A program made the position numbers and the translations under genes. Shown in pieces: positions 18,687-27,419 of a stretch of DNA of 64,000 nucleotides. The notes beneath the pieces are model-generated. The model did not search any database. It worked only from the letters and a program-made list of their open reading frames with translations, and was not told where the DNA came from. Within the stretch, counting starts at the first letter, position 1, and each line of letters begins with the position of its first letter. Origin of the DNA: Pseudonocardia alni (lineage in GTDB: Bacteria > Actinomycetota > Actinomycetes > Mycobacteriales > Pseudonocardiaceae); contig NZ_PHUJ01000003.1 in NCBI RefSeq assembly GCF_002813375.1, forward strand, positions 1,674,001 through 1,738,000. The letters are read 5' to 3'.

Positions 18687-19705
18687 CGGCCCGGCCCGTC
18701 GTCGAGCGGGCGGCGCAGGCTCGACTCCCCCGCCGCCCAGCGGGCCAGCACGTGCCCGCCGAGCCGGTCGCCGAGCAGCCCGGCGGCCCGGATGCCGAAC
18801 ACGACGTCGGCGGCCAGGCCGGGCTCGGTACGCAGCAGCGGGGCGAGGACGTCGCGACGCACGACCTGCTCGTGCACGGCGTCGGCCTCCACGTGCTCGT
18901 CGTAGAAGCGGATCGCGGCGGGGCCGCAGCCGAGCCGGCGCATCGCGCGGACCAGGCGCTCCGATCCGGGCGAGGAGGTCAGCTCGACCAGCGCGAACTG
19001 CCCGACCAGCGCGCCGCGCAGGCTGCGCCGCAGCCCGCACAGCGACATGAAGTTGACCTCGGCGAGGGTCTCGGCGCCGACGGTGTCGACGTGCGCGCCG
19101 TAGGCCTCGGACAGTCCGAGGTCGCGCATCATGTCGGCGAACAGCACGGCGTGCATGCCCGCGGCGTCGCCCGCGCCGTACTCGTCGTGCTCGACGGTGA
19201 CCAGGCCCGCCTTGGCGGCCGGGGGCAGCCGCGGGATCACCCAGGCCTGCGGGTCGGCCTCCTTCAGGTGGTAGATCGAGCGGTGCACGACGTACTCGCG
19301 CAGCTGCCACAGCTCGCCGCGGCGCAGCAGGTGGTGGGTCACGCCGGTCTCCGCGCCCGGCCCGACCGGCTCGACGAGCAGCTCGGCGACGGTCGCGTCG
19401 ACGTCGTCGCCGGGCGGGACCGCACCACGGAGGGCGGCCAGGAACCGCTCCTCCAGCGCCACGCGCAACCCGAGCAGGGCCACCTCCCACTCGTGCTCGT
19501 CGCCGACCCCGGCGAAGCCGCGGTAGTGCAGCTCGTAGCAGCAGTGCAGGGCCAGGTGCAGGTCCTCGCCCCACGGGTCGGCGTCGCCCGCGGCGGGCAG
19601 CGCGGCGGGATCGCCGCCCAGCCGGGCCAGGACGGCGCCGGACAGCGGGCCGCGCGCCGCCGGCAGCGGCGCGGTCCCGGTGCCCGGGTGCGGGGGTGCG
19701 GTCAC
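18683..19705 (-). CDS. Iron-containing redox enzyme family protein (heme-oxygenase-like diiron fold)
   Basis: A 340-residue helical protein of the iron-containing redox enzyme/HDO type. Candidate iron ligands are in the CYELHYRGF helix, VEHDEYGAGDAAGMHAVLFAD, and the C-terminal FYDEHVEADAVHEQV, which has the family spacing of E/H/D/H residues. Relatives include oxidative decarboxylases, N-oxygenases and C-C lyases acting on amino acids or fatty acids. I chose the GTG at 19705, preceded by AGGAGG at a good spacing. Its stop overlaps the EgtD-like start and its start overlaps the CDGSH stop, so the three are coupled. The reaction is unknown. Confidence 0.78.
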   Translation of the reverse strand: MTAPPHPGTGTAPLPAARGPLSGAVLARLGGDPAALPAAGDADPWGEDLHLALHCCYELHYRGFAGVGDEHEWEVALLGLRVALEERFLAALRGAVPPGDDVDATVAELLVEPVGPGAETGVTHHLLRRGELWQLREYVVHRSIYHLKEADPQAWVIPRLPPAAKAGLVTVEHDEYGAGDAAGMHAVLFADMMRDLGLSEAYGAHVDTVGAETLAEVNFMSLCGLRRSLRGALVGQFALVELTSSPGSERLVRAMRRLGCGPAAIRFYDEHVEADAVHEQVVRRDVLAPLLRTEPGLAADVVFGIRAAGLLGDRLGGHVLARWAAGESSLRRPLDDGPGR

Positions 19706-19917
19706 GTCGGGTCCTCCTGTCGCACGCGGGTGCGGTGGCTGGTGTCGCAGAACGGCGGGCGGCGGGTGCGCCGGCAGGTGCACAGCGCGGTGACCGGGCG
19801 CCGCGAGGTCACCCGGGTGCCGTCGGGCAGCTCGACCTCCACCGGGCCGGTCACCAGGACCGGGCCGTCGTCGGTGAGCCGCACCCGCGTGGGCCCGGCG
19901 CCGGTCTCACGACCCAC
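19702..19917 (-). CDS. CDGSH-type iron-sulfur protein
   Basis: A 71-residue protein with a CDGSH-type cluster motif: ALCTCRRTRRPPFCDTSHRTR, giving ligands C46, C48, C57 and H61. These proteins carry a redox-active, labile 2Fe-2S cluster. It sits between the methyltransferase (11-nt overlap) and the diiron protein (4-nt overlap), and may supply electrons or iron-sulfur chemistry to that enzyme. The usual glycine of CDGSH is Thr here, seen in other small actinobacterial members. Confidence 0.85.
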   Translation of the reverse strand: MGRETGAGPTRVRLTDDGPVLVTGPVEVELPDGTRVTSRRPVTALCTCRRTRRPPFCDTSHRTRVRQEDPT

Positions 19918-20557
19918 GGACGGCCTCGATCACCACGAGCTCCTCGTCGGCGGCGCCGGGTTCGACCAGGCCGCGGGCCTCGTGCAGCGCGGTGCGGGCC
20001 CGCATCACCGGGCCGAGCGGGATCCGGGACCGGTCGGCGACCCGCACGGTGAGCCCGGCCGCGGCGAGCCGGTCCAGCGAGGCCTGCACCCCGGAGACGG
20101 CGCTGTGCACCATGAGCAGCGCGCCGCCCGGTCCGAGATGGGCGGCGACGCCGTCGCAGATGCGGTCGATCACGGCGCGGCCGTCGCGGCCGCCGTCCCA
20201 GCTGCGGGCCCGGCGGTGGCGGACGAGCCGGTCGGTGTGCGACGGCACGTACGGCGGGTTGGCGGTGACGAGGTCGAACCGCCGGCCGTCGACGGGGCCG
20301 AACAGGTCACCGCGGTGCACGGTCAGCGCGGTGCGGTGCAGCCGGGCGTTGACCCGTGCCGCGAGCACGGCGCGCCGTGACAGGTCGACCGCCGTGACCG
20401 CGCCGGCACCGCAGCGGGCCGCGGCGAGCGCCACGGTCCCGGTGCCGGTGCCCAGGTCGAGCACGGCCCCGCGGGCCCGCCCGGAGACGGCGACGGCGCG
20501 GGCCAGCATCTGCGAGTCCGACTGCGGCCGGTAGACCCCGGGCGGGGTCAGGAGCAT
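19907..20557 (-). CDS. HemK2/MTQ2-like class I SAM methyltransferase
   Basis: A 216-residue methyltransferase with the SAM loop VLDLGTGTGTVALAAARCG and the NPPY catalytic motif in DLVTANPPYVPSHTD, which marks N-methylation of glutamine, adenine or another planar amide. The family methylates release factor glutamine or tRNA adenine. The start at ATG 20557 gives MLLTPPGVYRPQSDSQML, the usual beginning; a GTG three codons earlier is possible. It is packed between the DUF8129-like gene and the CDGSH gene, and may act on a small molecule or protein linked to that operon. Confidence 0.82.
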   Translation of the reverse strand: MLLTPPGVYRPQSDSQMLARAVAVSGRARGAVLDLGTGTGTVALAAARCGAGAVTAVDLSRRAVLAARVNARLHRTALTVHRGDLFGPVDGRRFDLVTANPPYVPSHTDRLVRHRRARSWDGGRDGRAVIDRICDGVAAHLGPGGALLMVHSAVSGVQASLDRLAAAGLTVRVADRSRIPLGPVMRARTALHEARGLVEPGAADEELVVIEAVRGS

Positions 20558-20567
20558 GGGCGCCACG

Positions 20568-21530
20568 TCAGTGCGCGACCGTCTCGCGGGCCACCTCGGC
20601 GTGCCGGGTGCGGGCCGCGGTGAGCACGCCCGCCCGGTTCTTGTGCTGCTCCTCGTAGCGCAGCACGGCCTGCACGTCCTCGGGCGCGTCGAGCTCGCGG
20701 ACAGCGCGAACCGCGTCGGGGACGGACAGATCGTCGTAGCCGTCGACCGGGAGTTCGCCGGCGCCGAGCGCGCCGCGGGACCGGCGGGTGTCGTGCAGGG
20801 CCCGGGCGGCGTCGCCGGCCCGCTCGCGGCGGGCGATGTCCTCGGCACGCTCCAGGGCGGCGTCCAGCCCGGAGCCGAGGACGTCGGCGGCGTCGCGCCC
20901 GGCGCGGTCGGCGCCGTCGCCGAGTGCCGACGCGGTGCGCCGCACCCGTTCCCCGGCCCGGGTCAGCTCGTGCCCGGCCCGGTTCAGGCCGACGGCGCCG
21001 AGGCGGGCCGGGAGCCGGACGGCGTCGGTGACGGCGCCGCGCGCGATCTGCAGCGGGGTGGCCCGCAGCGGCGCGGGACCGCCGACGGCCTCCTCGGCGA
21101 GCACCGTGGTCAGCCACTCGACGGTCTCGCTGTGGGCCTCGACGAGCTCACCGGCGAGGCGGTGCACCCGTTCCGGCCCGGACGCGGTCAGCGCCTGCAG
21201 GTAGCGGGCGCGGTCCTGCAGCTGCCGCTCCAGCGCGAGGTCCCCGAGCAGCGCCTCGTCGAAGCGCTGGGCCTGCTCGACCTGGCTCTTCACGAACGCG
21301 AGGATCCGGCCGCCGACGGCGCCGACCAGGTCGGGTACGGCGTCGAGCTCACGCAGGGCGTCCTGGATGCGGCCGAGCCGGTCCTCGGCGCGGCGGGCGT
21401 TGTCGGTGAGCTCGCGGCGGGTCTCGTCGGTGCGGGCCTGCACGGTGCGCAGGCGCGCGATCCGGTTCTCGGTGCGGGTCAGCTGCTCCAGCACACGGAG
21501 CTGGGCGACCACGGCGGCGGTATCGGTCAC
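20568..21530 (-). CDS. Uncharacterised helical protein with C-terminal DUF8129-like motif
   Basis: A 320-residue, almost entirely helical protein. Residues 1-150 form charged helices (TRTENRIARLRTVQARTDETR and following) with a ferritin-like look. The last ~50 residues read DDLSVPDAVRAVRELDAPED then VLRYEEQHKNRAGVLTAAR, the YE-xx-HKxR signature of the DUF8129 C-terminal motif found in actinobacterial lipid-droplet or membrane-linked proteins. The GTG at 21530 follows an AGAGGA box. It begins the tight minus-strand block ending with the EgtD-like gene. Function unknown. Confidence 0.65.
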   Translation of the reverse strand: MTDTAAVVAQLRVLEQLTRTENRIARLRTVQARTDETRRELTDNARRAEDRLGRIQDALRELDAVPDLVGAVGGRILAFVKSQVEQAQRFDEALLGDLALERQLQDRARYLQALTASGPERVHRLAGELVEAHSETVEWLTTVLAEEAVGGPAPLRATPLQIARGAVTDAVRLPARLGAVGLNRAGHELTRAGERVRRTASALGDGADRAGRDAADVLGSGLDAALERAEDIARRERAGDAARALHDTRRSRGALGAGELPVDGYDDLSVPDAVRAVRELDAPEDVQAVLRYEEQHKNRAGVLTAARTRHAEVARETVAH

Positions 21531-21617
21531 GAACACGTCCTCTTGCGGCGGCGACAGGGTCGCACCGCGGCTACCCGCGATCCGCGGTCCCACTCCTGCC
21601 GACCGGTGCCGCTCCGG

Positions 21618-22076
21618 TCAGATCACCGGCATGTTCAGCTCGGTGCGCAGGTCGGCGGGGTCCATGTCCGGCGACGGCTCGGTCAGGTAGACCTCCCAGA
21701 ACACGTCGCCGCCGCGCAGGCCCTGCGCGGCGACCCACTCCCCCAGCCGCTGCCAGGCGGCGCCGAGCCCGTCGAAGGAACCGGCGTGGACGACGCGCGC
21801 CACCCGGCAGGCGGGGAGCGAGCCGGCGACGACGTCGCCGTCCGGGACGACCTCCCGGTCGGTGGGGAACCCCGTCTCGAGGTCGGCGGTCGCCGTCAGC
21901 GGCCCCCGGTACAGCGCGAACGCCGGTCCGGTCACCGTCACCCCCTGCCCCGAGACGGTCCCGGGGAGGACGGAGTAGGCGCGGTCGAAGAACGCGGGCA
22001 GGTCGGTCGCCGGGACCGTGCCGCGGACGACGGCGGTGGGGCGGGCGGTGACCTCGAGGAGCTCGGGGGTGGTCAT
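21618..22076 (-). CDS. GyrI-like small-molecule-binding domain protein
   Basis: A 152-residue single-domain protein of the GyrI/AraC effector-binding fold. It has the opening ARPTAVVRGTVPATDLPAFF, a central FALYRGP strand and the late VVHAGSFDGLGAAWQRLGEWV plus FWEVYLTEP, typical of this fold. It would bind cationic or hydrophobic drugs. It lies downstream of the MFS/peptidase operon, 60 nt after the S9 peptidase gene, consistent with a drug-response unit. No DNA-binding domain is present. Confidence 0.82.
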   Translation of the reverse strand: MTTPELLEVTARPTAVVRGTVPATDLPAFFDRAYSVLPGTVSGQGVTVTGPAFALYRGPLTATADLETGFPTDREVVPDGDVVAGSLPACRVARVVHAGSFDGLGAAWQRLGEWVAAQGLRGGDVFWEVYLTEPSPDMDPADLRTELNMPVI

Positions 22077-22136
22077 GGACGGGTCCTTCCGGCGGGTGGG
22101 TGGTCCACCGGGGTGGACCGCTCCGGGCGGGCGGAC

Positions 22137-23999
22137 TCATCGGTCCGCGCGGGGCGCGAGGTGGGTGGCGAGGAAGCGGTCGGCGGCCTCGAACATGGTG
22201 GCCAGGTTCTCCGGGTTGACGATGGCGTGCCCCTCGTCGTCGAACACCAGGTAGTCGACGTCGACCCCGCGTCCGCGCAGCGCCGCGACGAGGTTGTCGG
22301 ACTCGGCGCGCACCACCCGGACGTCGTTGGCGCCCTGCACCACCATCAGCGGGGTGCGGATGTCGTCGACCCGGGTGATCGGCGAGCGGGCCAGCATGTC
22401 CGCCTCCTGCCCCGGGTCGGCCGGGTCGCCGACGTAGCGGAACCAGTTGTTGACCAGCCCGGGCCGGGTGAACTCCGGCACGGTGCGCAGGAAGTCCGCC
22501 AGGTTCGAGATGCCGACGTACTCCACCGCCGCGGCGAACCGGCCCGGGGTGAACGCGACCCCGACCAGGGTGGCGTAACCGCCGTAGGAGCCGCCGAACA
22601 TCGCGACCCGGTCCGGGTCGGCGTACCCGCGGGCGACGGCCCAGTCGACGGCGTCGATCAGGTCGTCGTGCATGGCGCCGGCGAACTCCCCGACCGCGGC
22701 CTCCATGTGGGCGCGACCGAACCCGTAGGACCCCCGGAACTGCGGCTGCAGCACCGCGTAGCCGCGGTTCGCCCACAGCTGCACGCTCGCGTCGAAGCCC
22801 CACCAGTCCCGCGACCACGGCCCGCCGTGCGGCATCAGCACCAGCGGCAGGCCCTCGGGTGCGACGCCGACGGGCAGCGTCAGGTAGGCGAGCATGTCCC
22901 GGCCGTCGCGGACGGTGACCGTGACCGCCTCCATCGGCGCCATCGCGGCCGGGTCGAGGTCGGCGCGCGGGCGGAACAGCAGCCGCGACTCCCCCGTGGC
23001 GCGGTCGTGGAACCAGGTCTGCGGGTCGCGGTCGTGGGCGAACGTCGCCACCCAGCGGCGCCCGTCGACGTCGCCGGAGACCCCGGACAGGTCCCCGTCG
23101 CACAGGCCGCGCAGCGCGACGAGCACCTCGGCGAAGTCCGGGTCGACGGCCCGGATCTCCTGGCGCGCACCGAGGTAGCGGACGCCGAGCAGTTCCCCGG
23201 TACCGCGGTGCCGGATCAGCGCCGACGGGAGGCTGGGGAAGATCTGGGCGCGGATGTCGATGTCGTGCTCGGGGTGCCGGTCGACCTCGGTGACCTCGCC
23301 GGTCCTGGTGTCGAGCCGGCCGAGGTGCAGCCGGTCGCCGTCGCCGTAGGTGCCGATCCAGATGCCGGTGCCGTCCGGGGTCGGCTCGTAGGGGTACACG
23401 CCGATCGGGTGGGCATCACCGTCGAAGGTCGCGACCAGCTCCTCGCCGCGCCACACCTGCGCGACGCCGTCCGCGGTGAGGGTCTCGCGCAGCAGCTCGT
23501 CGCCGACGAGGGTCCAGCCGTCGCCACCGCCGGGGCTCTGCGCGAGCACCGTCATCTCCCCGGTCGCGACGTCCAGCTCGCACAGGTCGAACTCGACGGG
23601 GTTGCGGGCGTTGCTCTGCAGCAGCAGCTTCCCGGGGCGTTCCGGGCGCTGCTCGACGCCGAACGTCGTCGCCCCCTCGAACGGGGTGAGGTCGACCGCG
23701 GGTGCCTCCGGCGCGGTCAGGTCGACGCGGAACACGTGCCAGTTCTCGTCGCCGCCGGTGTCCTGCAGGTAGAGCAGGTAGCGGGGATCGTCGGTCCAGT
23801 GGTAGCGGAGCACGGTGCGGGTCTCGTCGGCGGTGACACAGCGCTCGCCGCTGCCATCCACATCGGACACCCACACGTTCAGGCGTCCGTTCCACGGGGC
23901 CAGGAAGGCGATGCGGGTGCCGTCCGGGGAGATCGTGGCAGCGGTGCGGTCGGGCATCCGCAGCAGGTCACGGGCGGGGATCGGGTCGGGCAGGGCCAT
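22137..23999 (-). CDS. S9 family prolyl oligopeptidase-like serine peptidase
   Basis: A 620-residue protein with an N-terminal beta-propeller (about residues 10-360, [20 protein letters not shown] and repeats) and a C-terminal alpha/beta-hydrolase domain. The catalytic elements are the serine in [13 protein letters not shown], Asp in [10 protein letters not shown] and His in FDDEGHAIV; the oxyanion region is LMPHGGPW. It is cytosolic, with no signal peptide. The ATG at 23999 has GGAG six bases upstream; a GTG at 24023 overlapping the previous stop is an alternative. It follows a membrane protein and an MFS exporter in an operon behind a MerR-type promoter. Confidence 0.88.
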   Translation of the reverse strand: MALPDPIPARDLLRMPDRTAATISPDGTRIAFLAPWNGRLNVWVSDVDGSGERCVTADETRTVLRYHWTDDPRYLLYLQDTGGDENWHVFRVDLTAPEAPAVDLTPFEGATTFGVEQRPERPGKLLLQSNARNPVEFDLCELDVATGEMTVLAQSPGGGDGWTLVGDELLRETLTADGVAQVWRGEELVATFDGDAHPIGVYPYEPTPDGTGIWIGTYGDGDRLHLGRLDTRTGEVTEVDRHPEHDIDIRAQIFPSLPSALIRHRGTGELLGVRYLGARQEIRAVDPDFAEVLVALRGLCDGDLSGVSGDVDGRRWVATFAHDRDPQTWFHDRATGESRLLFRPRADLDPAAMAPMEAVTVTVRDGRDMLAYLTLPVGVAPEGLPLVLMPHGGPWSRDWWGFDASVQLWANRGYAVLQPQFRGSYGFGRAHMEAAVGEFAGAMHDDLIDAVDWAVARGYADPDRVAMFGGSYGGYATLVGVAFTPGRFAAAVEYVGISNLADFLRTVPEFTRPGLVNNWFRYVGDPADPGQEADMLARSPITRVDDIRTPLMVVQGANDVRVVRAESDNLVAALRGRGVDVDYLVFDDEGHAIVNPENLATMFEAADRFLATHLAPRADR

Positions 24000-24019
24000 G
24001 GTGGTCTCCGGGGTCGGGG

Positions 24020-24619
24020 TCACAGCGCGGTCCAGATCGTCTCGGCGTCGACGACGCGGTGGCGGCGCCAGGTGAGGGCGCGTTCGGCCGCGGCGATCAC
24101 GCCCGCGACCAGCAGGCCCGTGTTCAGCCAGCCGGGCAGGGCGACCGGTGAGATGAACGTCCCGAACCGGGCGGCGACGGCGTCGATGCCGGTGAGCAGC
24201 TCCAGCGCCACCGGGACGGCCAGGACGAGGTTGACGAGCAGCACGACGACGGCGACCGTCGCGATCGTGCGGCTCACCGCCGGTGAGCGGCGGGCCAGCC
24301 GCGCGCGGCGGTACTCCAGCGTGCCGGGCACCGGGGGCAGCCTGCGTTCCCCGCCGTCGTCGGTGACCAGGTGCATCCGGGTGATGCCGTAGAGGCCGGC
24401 GTCGACCTCGATCCGGCCGCCCGGCACCGGCAGCGACGCCGGCATCTCCGCCCGCGCGACCTGCTCGCCGTCCCGGTACAGGCGTGCGTCCCAGTCCCGC
24501 GCCTGGTCGACCTCGACGGTCCACATCGCGCCGGGCCCGCCGGGCTCGGGGAGAGGGGCCGCGTACAGCGAGCGGGTCAGGATCTGGTGGCGGCGCAGCG
24601 GCCGCAGCCGCCGGCTCAC
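24020..24619 (-). CDS. Uncharacterised two-segment membrane protein
   Basis: A 199-residue protein with a soluble N-terminal half (MWTVEVDQARDWDARLY..., a small beta-rich region) and two hydrophobic segments in the second half (TIATVAVVVLLVNLVLAV and GWLNTGLLVAGVIAAA), so probably anchored with the N-terminal domain in the cytoplasm. I do not recognise a family. Its start overlaps the MFS stop and its stop is 20 nt from the peptidase ATG, so it is part of that operon. Confidence 0.7.
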   Translation of the reverse strand: MSRRLRPLRRHQILTRSLYAAPLPEPGGPGAMWTVEVDQARDWDARLYRDGEQVARAEMPASLPVPGGRIEVDAGLYGITRMHLVTDDGGERRLPPVPGTLEYRRARLARRSPAVSRTIATVAVVVLLVNLVLAVPVALELLTGIDAVAARFGTFISPVALPGWLNTGLLVAGVIAAAERALTWRRHRVVDAETIWTAL

Positions 24620-25896
24620 CGGGCACCCGCCGTCGCCGGGGCCGGCGCGGCGGCGTCGGCCGTACCCGGTTCGCCGAGGTCACGGAACGCGGGCGCCACC
24701 AGCGCGACGAGTGCGGTGCCGACCGCGACCGCGGCGAGCGCGATCCCGGCGGCGCCGAGGCCGACCGCGGAGGCCAGCGCCGCGACCGGCGCCGCGGTCA
24801 GTGCGGGCGCGGCGAGCAGCAGGGTGTTCTGCGCCCCGAGGACGCGGCCGCGCAGGGCGTCCGGGGTGGCCTCGATGGTCAGCACACCGAGCACCGCGCC
24901 GACCGGGGCGTTGGTGAACCCCACGAGCGCGGCGGCGCCGAGCACCACCCACGGCGAGGCCAGACTCCCGACCAGCGCGAAGCCGGCGCCGAAGCCGAGC
25001 ATCCCGACCACGAACCAGGTCCGGCGCCGCACCCGGTTCACCAGCGCCGCGTACAGCACGGAGCCGGCCAGCCCGCCCGCGGCGAGCGCGCTCAGCGTCA
25101 GCCCGGCGAGCGCGGGCAGGTCCAGCGCCGTGAAGTAGGCGGGCATCAGCGTCGTCTGCAGGGCCGCGATGACGGCGACCAGTACCGCCGACACCAGCGT
25201 CGCCCCGAGCACCAGCCGCTGCCCGGCGAGGAACACCCACGACGCCGCGAGATCCCGCACGGCCCTGCGCACCGCACCCCCCGGAGCGGTGCGCAGAACC
25301 CCCTCGACCCGTCCGGCCCGCGGGTCCAGCAGCGCCGCGGTCAGCGCCGCGAGCAGGCTCGTCGACGCGGTCACCACCAGCACCGTCGACGCCGGGCCGG
25401 CCAGCGCGACCAGCAGACCGCCGATCGCCGGGCCGGCCAGCAGCAGCACGTTGGCCAGGTTCTCCCGCAGCGCGATCAGCCGGTCGAGGCGGCCCGGCCG
25501 CGGGTCGAGCCGGACCAGCGCCGGGAGCAGGACCTCCTGCGCGGTCATCGCGGGCACCCGCACGACCGCGCCCAGCACCCCGAGCACCAGGAAGGCGGTC
25601 ATGCCCAGCCCCCACAGCGCGTCGACGACCGGCAGCGCCGCGACCACCGCGGCCCCCAGGACCCCGGCGACGACGGTCACCAGCCTGCGGTCGACGCGGT
25701 CGACGACCAGCCCCGAGACCAGCCCGGTCAGCGCGGACGCCGTGGTCGTCACCGTCGCCAGCACGCCCGCGGCCAGCACGTCCCCGGTGCGCTGCAGGAC
25801 CAGCAGCGGCAGGACCGCCGCCATGATCCCGCCGCCGAGCAGGGTCAGCCCGTAGGCGGCGAGCCACAGCGCCGGGCTGCGTCGCAGCGTGCTCAC
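24616..25896 (-). CDS. MFS exporter (enterobactin/drug efflux type)
   Basis: A 426-residue, 12-segment major facilitator. Typical features are WLAAYGLTLLGGGIMAAVLPL in TM1, SGLVVDRVDRRLVT in loop 2-3, and QEVLLPALVRLDPRPGRLDRL and DALRGRVLGAQN later on, as in drug and siderophore exporters. The GTG start overlaps the DUF3159 stop by 4 nt. Position behind a MerR-controlled promoter suggests inducible drug efflux. Confidence 0.82.
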   Translation of the reverse strand: MSTLRRSPALWLAAYGLTLLGGGIMAAVLPLLVLQRTGDVLAAGVLATVTTTASALTGLVSGLVVDRVDRRLVTVVAGVLGAAVVAALPVVDALWGLGMTAFLVLGVLGAVVRVPAMTAQEVLLPALVRLDPRPGRLDRLIALRENLANVLLLAGPAIGGLLVALAGPASTVLVVTASTSLLAALTAALLDPRAGRVEGVLRTAPGGAVRRAVRDLAASWVFLAGQRLVLGATLVSAVLVAVIAALQTTLMPAYFTALDLPALAGLTLSALAAGGLAGSVLYAALVNRVRRRTWFVVGMLGFGAGFALVGSLASPWVVLGAAALVGFTNAPVGAVLGVLTIEATPDALRGRVLGAQNTLLLAAPALTAAPVAALASAVGLGAAGIALAAVAVGTALVALVAPAFRDLGEPGTADAAAPAPATAGAR

Positions 25897-26528
25897 CGGA
25901 CCAGGGCCTTGGTGCTGCGCCGGAACGCCCAGACGACCACCAGCGCGGCCAGCACGGTCAGCGGGGTGCCCATGGCGACCCGGGCGATGCCCAGCCCGCC
26001 GGTCGCCTCGGCGACGTAGAGCCACTGCTGGATCCCGAACCGCGCGCCGAGCACCAGAGCCGCGGCACCGGTGGCGAGGTCGTGGGCGCGCAGGACCGCG
26101 GGCGTCGAGCGCCAGGGGTGCGTGCCCCCGTGGACGGCGTTCCAGATCACGCCGGTGATCGGCCGGCGGGCCAGCAGCGACCCGGCCGTGACGACGAACC
26201 CGGCCAGGGAGGCCCAGATGCCGATCACGAAGAAGTCGCGCGCCGACCCGGTCCAGGCGACGATCCCGGCCGCCAGCGCGACGCCGAGCAGGCTGCCGAC
26301 CGCCGAGCTGAACTTCTCCCGCTGCAGCAGCCGGTACCCGAACAGGGCCAGCCCGGTCGCGACGGCGATGCCGATGGTCAGCGGCAGGGACAGGAAGGCG
26401 TTCGCCGTCACGAACACGATCACCGGGATCGTCGAGTAGACGAACCCCGCGGTCCCGCCCATCTGGTCGAGCAGGCTCGGGGTGGCGCGGTCGCGGGTCC
26501 GGTCGTGCTGCGGCTCGGTCATGGTCAT
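25893..26528 (-). CDS. DUF3159 family membrane protein
   Basis: A 211-residue actinobacterial DUF3159 protein with five to six hydrophobic segments (FVYSTIPVIVFVTANAFLSL, then LTIGIAVATGLALFGYRLLQ, and others). Function is unknown. I chose the ATG at 26528 after AGGGAGG. It is the first gene of the minus-strand operon DUF3159-MFS-membrane protein-S9 peptidase, transcribed from a MerR-type promoter at 26561-26591 that is divergent from MerR gene 3. Confidence 0.82.
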   Translation of the reverse strand: MTMTEPQHDRTRDRATPSLLDQMGGTAGFVYSTIPVIVFVTANAFLSLPLTIGIAVATGLALFGYRLLQREKFSSAVGSLLGVALAAGIVAWTGSARDFFVIGIWASLAGFVVTAGSLLARRPITGVIWNAVHGGTHPWRSTPAVLRAHDLATGAAALVLGARFGIQQWLYVAEATGGLGIARVAMGTPLTVLAALVVVWAFRRSTKALVR

Positions 26529-26560
26529 GCCGTCCTCCCTCGTCGTGATGTGCTGCAACG

Positions 26561-26591
26561 AGGGAAGGCCGTGCCGCCACGGCACACTCAA
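26561..26591 (-). promoter_or_regulatory. MerR-type promoter of the DUF3159/MFS/peptidase operon
   Basis: On the minus strand: TTGAGT (26591-26586), a 19-bp spacer and a weak -10 TTCCCT (26566-26561). The spacer begins with the perfect dyad GTGCCG-TGG-CGGCAC (26585-26571), centred at spacer position 8. A second copy of the same dyad, in the same geometry, drives the divergent MerR gene. Confidence 0.7.
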
Positions 26592-26629
26592 GCCCGAGGG
26601 CCCGTCGTGTGGTCCAGGTCACTGTCGGC

Positions 26630-26660
26630 TTGACCGTGCCGCGACGGCACGGTGTGGGCT
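26630..26660 (+). promoter_or_regulatory. MerR-type autoregulated promoter of MerR gene 3
   Basis: TTGACC (26630-26635), a 19-bp spacer and TGGGCT (26655-26660). The spacer starts with GTGCCG-CGA-CGGCAC (26636-26650), a perfect 6-3-6 dyad centred at spacer position 8. Transcription would start at about 26667, the A of the ATG, so the mRNA is probably leaderless; indeed no ribosome binding site precedes the ATG. Confidence 0.7.
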
Positions 26661-26666
26661 CGCCCC

Positions 26667-27392
26667 ATGACGTGGAGCACCCGGGAGATCGCCGAGCTGG
26701 CCGGCACCAGCCTGCGGGCGGTGCGGCACTACCACGAGGTGGGGCTGCTCGCCGAGCCCGCACGACGGGCGAACGGGTACAAGCAGTACGGGGTCGAGCA
26801 CCTCGTGCGGCTGCTGCGGATCAAGCGGCTGGCCGACCTCGGGTTCTCGCTGCCTCAGATCGCCGACACCCTCGACGACCGCAACCACCCCGAGCAGGCG
26901 CTGCGCACGCTCGACGCCGAGCTCGCCGCCACGATCGAACGGCTGCAGCGGGCCCGCCTCGAGCTCGCCACGATCATCGACCGACGTGCTCCGGCGGACC
27001 TGCCGGTGGCCATGGCGCCGGCGCAGGCGGCCGCGCTGACCGAGTCCGACCGGTCGGTGATGCTGCTCATGAGCCGGTTCATGGGGCCGCGCAAGCTGAC
27101 CGCCTACGGCGAGCTGCTGCGTGACCTGCCGGCCGACCCGACCGACGGCGAGTTCGACCGCCTGCCCGCCGACTCCGGTGAGGAGGTCCGCGCCGGCCTC
27201 GCCGAGCGGATGGCACCGCACGTGCGCCGGATACGGGAGGCCCATCCGGGCCTGGTCGGCCCGGACGACGACGCCCCGCGCGGAGCACAGGTCCTCGCGG
27301 AGACGACGAGCGCGGCGATGCGGGAGCTCTACAACCCGGCCCAGGTGGACGTCCTCGTCCGCCTCGCAGCGCTGCTGCGGGCCCCCCACTGA
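26667..27392 (+). CDS. MerR family transcriptional regulator (paralogue 3)
   Basis: A 241-residue MerR activator. It begins MTWSTREIAELAGTSLRAVR and has the wing NGYKQYGVEHLVRLLRIKRL, a long dimerisation helix and a C-terminal effector domain ending MRELYNPAQVDVLVR. Two dyad operators of the form GTGCCG-N3-CGGCAC lie in the divergent promoters between it and the DUF3159/MFS operon, so it likely activates both itself and that operon on binding a drug-like ligand. The ATG at 26667 coincides with the expected transcription start. Confidence 0.9.
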   Translation: MTWSTREIAELAGTSLRAVRHYHEVGLLAEPARRANGYKQYGVEHLVRLLRIKRLADLGFSLPQIADTLDDRNHPEQALRTLDAELAATIERLQRARLELATIIDRRAPADLPVAMAPAQAAALTESDRSVMLLMSRFMGPRKLTAYGELLRDLPADPTDGEFDRLPADSGEEVRAGLAERMAPHVRRIREAHPGLVGPDDDAPRGAQVLAETTSAAMRELYNPAQVDVLVRLAALLRAPH

Positions 27393-27419
27393 CCACCCGT
27401 TCACGGAGAGGAACGACCG

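Noticed and set aside
20556-24392. A 1278-codon open frame on the plus strand, antisense to the S9 peptidase and neighbouring genes
   Set aside because: Its translation is low-complexity Gly/Arg/Val/Asp-rich text with no domain, and it covers several minus-strand genes with clear motifs. Long antisense frames are normal in DNA this GC-rich.
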